From assembly GCA_024699395.1 (NCBI GenBank), contig JAILPU010000172.1, positions 1 to 11,756 on the forward strand: DNA of 11,756 bases. Direction: 5' to 3'. Shown one piece after another: positions 7,215-11,756 of this stretch; position 1 is the first letter of the stretch; each line of letters starts with the position of its first letter. Under the pieces are notes generated by a model. It was not told the origin of the DNA. It saw only the letters and a program-made list of their open reading frames with translations, and did no database searches. This stretch comes from Lachnospiraceae bacterium (GTDB taxonomy: Bacteria; Bacillota; Clostridia; Lachnospirales; Lachnospiraceae). The position numbers and the translations under genes are program-made.

Positions 7215-9215
7215 ATGAAAAAGAAGAAAGAATTATTAACAGGAATATTACAATTTAATCCCAAAGGCTTCGGCTTTGTCTTGGTCCCCGAAACAAACAC
7301 CGAATATTTTGTGGGTAGGGACGACTTAAACGGAGCGTTTCACACCGACACCGTATTAATCTGCCCTCTTAATAAAAGGGGTAAGAAAAGACCGGAATGT
7401 GTAATTGAGAAAGTGGTGGAAAGAGGCTTTAAAAGCCTGGTGGGAACTTATGACGACTGCGATTCCAATTACGGTTTTGTGGTGTGCGACAATATAAGGA
7501 TTCCCTTCGATGTTTTCGTGAGAAAAGAAAATTCCATGGATGCGGTATCCGGTCATAAGGTTGTGGTGGAAATAACCGATTACGGCTCACCCAAAAAGAA
7601 TCCCGAGGGAAAGATAACTAAAATCCTTGGTCACGAAACCGATCCCGGTGTTGATATCAAGGCTATAGCCATGGGCTATAATGTGCCCATTGATTTTAAC
7701 GAGGAAGTACTTGAAGAAGCGAAAACTGTAGCTTCCAAAGAGATAGTTGTCACCCCCGATAGGGAGGACTTTAGGAAAAAGATTATGGTCACCATAGATT
7801 CCGAGGATGCCAAGGATCTTGATGACGCAGTGAGCCTTGAAGTCAAAAGAGATTCGGTTATTTTAGGTGTTCATATTGCCGATGTTTCGGAGTATGTAAC
7901 CGAAGGATCCTTACTTGATGAATGCGCCCTTGAAAGGGGAACCAGCATTTATCTTACCGACAGGGTTATACCCATGCTTCCCAGAGCCCTATCCAATGAC
8001 AAATGTTCCCTCAATGCGGGAGAGGACAGATATGCTTTAAGCTGTATCATGGTTTTTGACAGAAAAGGGGAGCTTAAGGAAAGCAATGTGGTTCAAAGTG
8101 TCATTAACGTTAACAGACGTATGTCTTATAACGAGTTGATGCATTTTTTCGAATTGAAAGATAATAAAGAAAATTTAGACGTCACAGGCTATGACAAAAA
8201 GCTTATAACCATGCTTTCCAATATGAGGAAGCTTGCTTCAAAACTCAGAAAAAAGAGAGTGGAAAGGGGAAGTATAGAGTTTGATCTTAAGGAATGCAAG
8301 ATTAAACTTAACAAAGATGGCCGTCCCATTTCCATTGAACCCTATGAGAGAAACGAAGCCACAGGACTTATCGAGGAGTTTATGCTTGCGGCAAACGAAT
8401 CTGTTGCGGAACATTTTTTCTGGCTTAATATTCCTTTCCTCTACAGAGTTCACGAGGCTCCCGATGGGGATAAAATGAAGCTTCTTGCCACTTTTATCAA
8501 TAATTTCGGGTATACTTTTAAGGGAGTTGGCAGCAAAAAAACAGGAATAAGACGTGACGGTTTCCATCCCAAACAGATGCAGAAGCTTCTTTCCTCCATT
8601 GAAGGCTCCAAGGAGGAGGCTATGATAAAGAGAATGGCACTAAGGAGCATGATGCGGGCCTGCTATTCGCCCAAATGTACAGGACATTTCGGACTTGCAG
8701 ACAAGTATTATTGCCATTTTACATCTCCCATAAGGCGTTATCCCGATCTTTTTATCCACAGGATAATAAAGGAGTATCTGGGAGCTTCTCTTGATAAAAA
8801 GAGAATCGAGCATTATGAGGCCATACTGGATGAAAGAGCATCACACACATCCATGACCGAAAAACGCGCCGACGAACTGGAGAGAGAGTGCGACAGATAT
8901 AAAAAAGTGGAGTATATGGAGAATTTCATCGGTTCCGAATTTGAAGGCGCAATCAGCGGCGTTACGGGATGGGGCTTTTATGTGGAACTGGAGAATACCG
9001 TGGAGGGCCTGGTTCACATAACAACCCTTAAGGATGATTATTACGATTATATCGAAGAAAGGTGCGAGCTTTGCGGCGAGTATACAGGCAGGCGTTACAG
9101 CCTTGGAATGCCTGTTAAGGTAGAGGTGGTTAACGCCGACAGAGCTTCAAGGACCATCGATTTTATATTGGCAGAAGAGGGAAGAAGACATGGCAGGAAA
9201 AGAAACAAACAATAA
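7215..9215 (+). CDS. rnr: Ribonuclease R (RNB-family 3'-5' exoribonuclease)
   Basis: This is a processive hydrolytic 3'-to-5' exoribonuclease that degrades structured RNA and non-stop mRNAs tagged by tmRNA/SmpB. The 666 residues show an N-terminal cold-shock/OB domain ([13 protein letters not shown] at 10-22) and a second OB-like domain (about 72-135). The RNB catalytic domain follows, with [13 protein letters not shown]; Asp195, 201, 203 and 204 keep the 6-2-1 spacing of the metal-binding Asp of RNase [15 protein letters not shown] is at 246-257 and [10 protein letters not shown] near 503-512. A C-terminal S1 domain ([20 protein letters not shown]) ends in a short basic tail. The N-terminal winged-helix extension of the E. 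coli enzyme is absent and the basic tail is short. The ATG has only a poor GGGA-like site very close to it, and a hairpin ends 14 bp upstream. smpB overlaps its 3' end. Confidence 0.96.
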   Translation: MKKKKELLTGILQFNPKGFGFVLVPETNTEYFVGRDDLNGAFHTDTVLICPLNKRGKKRPECVIEKVVERGFKSLVGTYDDCDSNYGFVVCDNIRIPFDVFVRKENSMDAVSGHKVVVEITDYGSPKKNPEGKITKILGHETDPGVDIKAIAMGYNVPIDFNEEVLEEAKTVASKEIVVTPDREDFRKKIMVTIDSEDAKDLDDAVSLEVKRDSVILGVHIADVSEYVTEGSLLDECALERGTSIYLTDRVIPMLPRALSNDKCSLNAGEDRYALSCIMVFDRKGELKESNVVQSVINVNRRMSYNELMHFFELKDNKENLDVTGYDKKLITMLSNMRKLASKLRKKRVERGSIEFDLKECKIKLNKDGRPISIEPYERNEATGLIEEFMLAANESVAEHFFWLNIPFLYRVHEAPDGDKMKLLATFINNFGYTFKGVGSKKTGIRRDGFHPKQMQKLLSSIEGSKEEAMIKRMALRSMMRACYSPKCTGHFGLADKYYCHFTSPIRRYPDLFIHRIIKEYLGASLDKKRIEHYEAILDERASHTSMTEKRADELERECDRYKKVEYMENFIGSEFEGAISGVTGWGFYVELENTVEGLVHITTLKDDYYDYIEERCELCGEYTGRRYSLGMPVKVEVVNADRASRTIDFILAEEGRRHGRKRNKQ

Positions 9216-9660
9216 GCTTGTCGCCAACAATAAGAAGGCATTTCATGATTATTTCATAGATGAAAAATACGAGTGCGGCATTGAACTTTGCGGCACCGAG
9301 GTTAAATCGGTAAGGATGGGGAAATGCTCCATCAAGGAAGCCTTTGTCAGAATAGACAACGGTGAAGTTTTCGTCTATGGTATGCATATAAGCCCTTATG
9401 AAAAGGGAAATATTTTTAACAAGGATCCTTTGAGGATAAGAAAACTCTTGCTTCATAAATCTGAGATTACAAAGCTTTTTTCTAAGATCAGGGAAAAGGG
9501 CTTCACCCTTGTACCCTTGGAGGTATATTTTAAAAACGGTAAGGTCAAGGTGTTGATCGGCCTTGCCAGGGGTAAAAAACTCTATGATAAGAGGGAAGAT
9601 ATTGCCAAGAAGGATGTGAGAAGGGCAAACGAGAGGGAATTTAAGATAAAGAACCTCTGA
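9190..9660 (+). CDS. smpB: SsrA-binding protein SmpB
   Basis: SmpB is the tmRNA partner that delivers alanyl-tmRNA to stalled ribosomes in trans-translation. The 156 residues are the usual size. Visible signatures are [20 protein letters not shown] and GTEVKSVR in the OB fold, HISPYEKGN, and the basic C-terminal helix [20 protein letters not shown] that enters the mRNA channel. GAGGGAA lies just before ATG 9190, which is inside the last 26 bp of rnr, so the two are translationally coupled. The ssrA gene starts 52 bp downstream, placing all three trans-translation players together. Confidence 0.97.
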   Translation: MAGKETNNKLVANNKKAFHDYFIDEKYECGIELCGTEVKSVRMGKCSIKEAFVRIDNGEVFVYGMHISPYEKGNIFNKDPLRIRKLLLHKSEITKLFSKIREKGFTLVPLEVYFKNGKVKVLIGLARGKKLYDKREDIAKKDVRRANEREFKIKNL

Positions 9661-9675
9661 TTCAAGCCCGATTAA

Positions 9676-9704
9676 TTGCATTTTTATGCATAAAGTGTTA
9701 TATT
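9676..9704 (+). promoter_or_regulatory. Promoter for ssrA
   Basis: TTGCAT (9676-9681) and TATATT (9699-9704) are 17 bp apart. The -10 ends 8 nt before G9713, the first base of the tmRNA acceptor stem. Initiation could therefore fall almost exactly at the mature 5' end, with little or no leader to be removed. Confidence 0.65.
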
Positions 9705-9712
9705 TACCATAT

Positions 9713-10054
9713 GGGCCAGTAAAGGTTTCGACAGGGATCTTGCAGCTGGAGAAGCGAGTCGCATGCGATGCGTTAAATGGCAAACTTAAAATTAAACGCT
9801 AAAACTAATAAATTAGCAGTAGCTGCCTAATTTGGCAGTATCCCCTCCCTTTGCACTCACACATTGGGAACCGGGATTCATGAATGTGAGAAACGACATT
9901 ATCAAAGCTTTGAGATAATGGGCGTATTATGAAGCTACCGAAATCATGAGGATGTCTGCTTTCGCATGACGGAGGGAATATCAAATAACAGACTACACTC
10001 GTAGAAGGACAGGGAATGGGTTTTTGGACACGGGTTCGACTCCCGTCTGGTCCA
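9713..10054 (+). ncRNA. ssrA: Transfer-messenger RNA (tmRNA, SsrA)
   Basis: This one-piece tmRNA of about 342 nt rescues stalled ribosomes. The 5' GGGCCAG (9713-9719) pairs with the 3' CTGGTCC (10047-10053), with one G-U wobble, to form a 7-bp acceptor stem; A10054 is the discriminator. The T-arm ACGGG-TTCGACT-CCCGT precedes it. The 5' part shows the conserved AGTAAAGGTTTCGACAGGGAT D-like region. The CCA end is not encoded (CTT follows), so it must be added enzymatically. The internal tag frame at 9780-9830 and the pairing segments between 9830 and 10010 fit a standard pseudoknot-rich body. It follows smpB by 52 bp with its own promoter. Confidence 0.96.
9780..9830 (+). other. tmRNA proteolysis-tag reading frame
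   Basis: From GCA at 9780 the frame reads ANLKLNAKTNKLAVAA and ends at TAA 9828-9830. The Ala resume codon, the long hydrophilic middle and the Ala-Val-Ala-Ala end fit a degradation tag recognised by ClpXP-type proteases. The resume codon is deduced from frame and ending, not proven. Confidence 0.8.
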
Positions 10055-10071
10055 CTTTATATTGACGTGAT

Positions 10072-10110
10072 GTTACAGTTTTAATATGTGCTTGGGCACA
10101 TATTTGTAAC
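10072..10110 (+). terminator. Extended hairpin downstream of ssrA, possible terminator
   Basis: AATATGTGC (10083-10091) pairs perfectly with GCACATATT (10096-10104) around TTGG. An outer stem GTTACA (10072-10077) with TGTAAC (10105-10110) extends it, with a 5-nt bulge GTTTT on one side. It lies 18 bp after tmRNA. No clear T run follows, so termination may be weak. It also encloses a spurious ATG at 10088. Confidence 0.5.
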
Positions 10111-10149
10111 TAAAAGTCAGTGGGGGACTTACCTGATCATAGTACCGGG

Positions 10150-10155
10150 AAGGGG
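10150..10155 (+). promoter_or_regulatory. Ribosome binding site deciding the start of the coiled-coil membrane protein
   Basis: AAGGGG is 7 nt before ATG 10163. The upstream in-frame ATG at 10088 sits inside the hairpin loop region after ssrA and has no ribosome site, so 10163 is preferred. Confidence 0.75.
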
Positions 10156-10162
10156 CGATTAT

Positions 10163-10780
10163 ATGGCGGATAATTCCAACGACAAAGTACTGTATCCGGA
10201 AAATACCTCTGTTTGCGCAGAGGGTTTTTTGTTCTATAAGGAAGAAGATGCCGCGGCATTTGAAACGGAGCAGGCAAGGATACGGATGCTGGAGAAAAAA
10301 ATAGATTATTCAAAGCCGGAAAGTGTTTTAAGAGTTTACGACCGTCTTATTGACGAAAAGATTTTTACAACAGTGGCCGGTCTTATTTTTATAAAAAAAC
10401 TCAGGGATTTTCTTGTGAAGAATAAGGCTATAGACGAAGCTAAGATTAAACCCATACCGGAGTACCTTACATATTCCGCAAGGGACATAGCACCCAGAAG
10501 ACCAGTAAGGCGGGTGGAGGCCATTAAGCCCAAACCCTCGGCGGCGTTACCCTGCTCGGTGATCCTCAATATTTTGCTGGTGCTTGCCATTATGGTAATG
10601 TTCTATGTCACTCTAAAATCGGAACAGCCCAATATTTTTAATTATGAGACTGCTCTTGTAAATAAATATTCGGAATGGGACAAGGAACTTTCCGAGAAGG
10701 AAGCAATGCTTAGGGAAAAAGAGCTGGAGCTTAAAAAGATAACTGTTATTTCGGAGCAAAATGAAAATGAAGAACAATAA
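10163..10780 (+). CDS. Uncharacterised single-pass membrane protein with C-terminal coiled coil
   Basis: I do not recognise a named family. The 205 residues have a mainly helical, charged N-terminal region (about 20-92, including EEDAAAFETEQARIRMLEKK and YDRLIDEKIFTTVAGLIFIKKLRDFL) and a basic Pro-rich linker (about 100-128, PRRPVRRVEAIKPKP). One TM segment follows (about 131-150) and then a charged heptad-like helix (about 165-193, KELSEKEAMLREKELELKK). The basic linker before the TM predicts the N-terminus inside and the coiled coil outside the cell. Its stop overlaps the start of the response regulator gene by 20 bp. It is therefore probably co-translated with a two-component system and may modulate or report to it; that role is inference. 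ATG 10163 is chosen because of its AAGGGG site. Confidence 0.75.
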   Translation: MADNSNDKVLYPENTSVCAEGFLFYKEEDAAAFETEQARIRMLEKKIDYSKPESVLRVYDRLIDEKIFTTVAGLIFIKKLRDFLVKNKAIDEAKIKPIPEYLTYSARDIAPRRPVRRVEAIKPKPSAALPCSVILNILLVLAIMVMFYVTLKSEQPNIFNYETALVNKYSEWDKELSEKEAMLREKELELKKITVISEQNENEEQ

Positions 10781-11444
10781 AAGTATTCTTGTGGTGGATG
10801 ATGAAAGCCGTATGCGTAAGCTTTTGCACGATTTTCTTGTGAGAGACGGCTTTGATGTATATGAGGCTTCAAACGGTGAGGAGGCCCTTACTGTTTTTTC
10901 AAGAAACAAAGATTTGTCCCTTATAGTGATGGATGTGATGATGCCGGTGATGGATGGCTTCGAATGCCTTGAAATCATCAGAAAAACTTCAGACATTCCC
11001 GTGATCATGCTCACCGCCAAAAGCGATGAAAAGGACGAACTTAAGGGGTTTAAATTGGGAGTGGATGAATATATTTCCAAACCCTTTTCTCCCAATATCC
11101 TTGTGGCGAGAATTGAAGCGGTGTTAAGAAGAAGCGAAGGAAACAATCACGATGAGGTCTTATCCTTTGGAGGCATTACCATGGACAAGGCGGCTCATAT
11201 TGTTTCCATAGACGGTAACCCCATAGATTTAAGTGTTAAGGAATTTGAACTTCTGGAATTCTTTATAGAAAATAAAGGCATAGCACTCTCCAGAGATAAG
11301 ATTTTAAATAATGTTTGGAATTACGATTATTTCGGTGATGCCAGAACCATTGATACCCATGTGAAAAAATTAAGAAGTAAGCTGGGGGACAAGGGTGACT
11401 GCATCAAAACCATCTGGGGAATGGGTTACAAATTCGAGGTATAG
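10761..11444 (+). CDS. OmpR/PhoB-type DNA-binding response regulator
   Basis: This is a cytoplasmic two-component response regulator of 227 residues. The receiver domain (about 7-120) has Asp13/Asp14 (VVDDE), the phospho-acceptor Asp58 (VMDVMMPVMDG), Thr85 (VIMLTAK) and Lys107 (YISKPF), so all switch residues are intact. The C-terminal winged-helix domain (about 130-225) has VKEFELLEFFIENKG, ILNNVWNYDYFGDARTIDTHVKKLRSKLG and IKTIWGMGYKFEV, typical of OmpR/PhoB. GGAG at 10753-10756 is 4 nt from ATG 10761 and 10 nt from ATG 10767, so the protein may start two residues later. It overlaps the upstream membrane-protein gene and is followed 2 bp later by a sensor kinase. Target genes are not evident. 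Confidence 0.95.
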   Translation: MKMKNNKSILVVDDESRMRKLLHDFLVRDGFDVYEASNGEEALTVFSRNKDLSLIVMDVMMPVMDGFECLEIIRKTSDIPVIMLTAKSDEKDELKGFKLGVDEYISKPFSPNILVARIEAVLRRSEGNNHDEVLSFGGITMDKAAHIVSIDGNPIDLSVKEFELLEFFIENKGIALSRDKILNNVWNYDYFGDARTIDTHVKKLRSKLGDKGDCIKTIWGMGYKFEV

Positions 11445-11446
11445 TC

Positions 11447-11756
11447 ATGAAACATTCCCTGAGAAGACAGTTTTCACTTATTTTCATCGGACTCATGGCT
11501 CTTTCCTGCTTTATATGCGTCCTTATGTGCAATCTTTTTTTGGAGAAGGTTTATCTTGAACGAAAGATGACTCTTATCAAAAAGGGTTACGACAATCTGT
11601 GTGAAGCCCTGGACAGGGATAAGTACGGCACCGATGAATTTAACACAAATTTAAACGAATATTGTTCCAAACACGATTTGGGCATCTGCCTTATCGACTC
11701 GGAATCTTCATTGGAATACATTTATTCCAACGGAAGAGGGGATATGGAGATAAGTC
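11447..11756 (+). CDS. Sensor histidine kinase, N-terminal part only (runs off window)
   Basis: The frame opens at ATG 11447, 2 bp after the response-regulator stop, with GAGGT at 11436-11440 as ribosome site. It stays open to the window edge (103 complete codons). It begins MKHSLRRQFSLIFIGLMALS, giving a basic start and TM1 (about 10-31). A soluble extracytoplasmic segment follows, with KKGYDNLCEALDRDKYGTDE and CSKHDLGICLIDSESSLEYI. This resembles the sensor region of membrane histidine kinases paired with OmpR-type regulators. The HAMP, His-box and ATPase domains would be beyond the window, so the kinase call rests on position and layout. Confidence 0.8.
   Translation, partial: MKHSLRRQFSLIFIGLMALSCFICVLMCNLFLEKVYLERKMTLIKKGYDNLCEALDRDKYGTDEFNTNLNEYCSKHDLGICLIDSESSLEYIYSNGRGDMEIS

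Noticed and set aside
9163..9783. Minus-strand open frame across smpB and the ssrA 5' end (206 codons)
   Set aside because: It covers a firmly identified smpB gene and runs into tmRNA, with no ribosome site or protein family signature.
10088..10162. N-terminal extension of the coiled-coil membrane protein to ATG 10088
   Set aside because: That ATG lies inside the stem after ssrA and has no ribosome site, whereas ATG 10163 has AAGGGG at good spacing.

Overview
The window looks like a chromosomal segment of a Firmicute of the class Clostridia, most likely a Lachnospiraceae relative. The reasons are the moderate GC content, strong Shine-Dalgarno sequences, lipoprotein and transporter styles, and the Firmicute-type block secG - rnr - smpB - ssrA. 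The taxon is inferred from gene content and style only; no search was run. All genes are on the + strand.

Region 1 (1-6627) is a tightly packed operon, entered in mid-gene. It holds the 3' end of a MalG-type sugar ABC permease, a MacA/HlyD-type membrane-fusion adaptor with a very long coiled-coil arm, a two-TM protein carrying a MacB-type extracytoplasmic (PCD) domain without the FtsX permease core, and an 866-residue lipoprotein. The lipoprotein joins a large N-terminal beta-rich part to a C-terminal family-1 solute-binding domain. Last comes thiamine pyrophosphokinase (thiN). Gaps are 17 bp or less and four genes overlap. Parts of import-type (MalG, solute-binding protein) and export-type (MacA, MacB-PCD) ABC systems lie in one transcription unit, which makes this the best candidate for an undescribed system. 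Any ATPase and second permease would have to be upstream, outside the window.

Region 2 (6690-10110) is protein-export and RNA-quality-control housekeeping: a clear promoter, secG, a strong terminator, an unusual run of palindromes including a perfect 22-bp inverted repeat, then rnr (RNase R), smpB overlapping it, a promoter, and ssrA (tmRNA). The decoded tmRNA tag is ANLKLNAKTNKLAVAA. RNase R, SmpB and tmRNA act together in trans-translation and decay of non-stop mRNAs.

Region 3 (10163-11756) is a signalling operon: an unrecognised 205-residue single-pass membrane protein with a C-terminal coiled coil, an OmpR/PhoB-type response regulator whose start overlaps its stop, and the 5' end of a membrane sensor histidine kinase cut by the window edge. 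No tRNA, rRNA, CRISPR array, transposase or attachment site was seen. No gene-free stretch exceeds about 200 bp.
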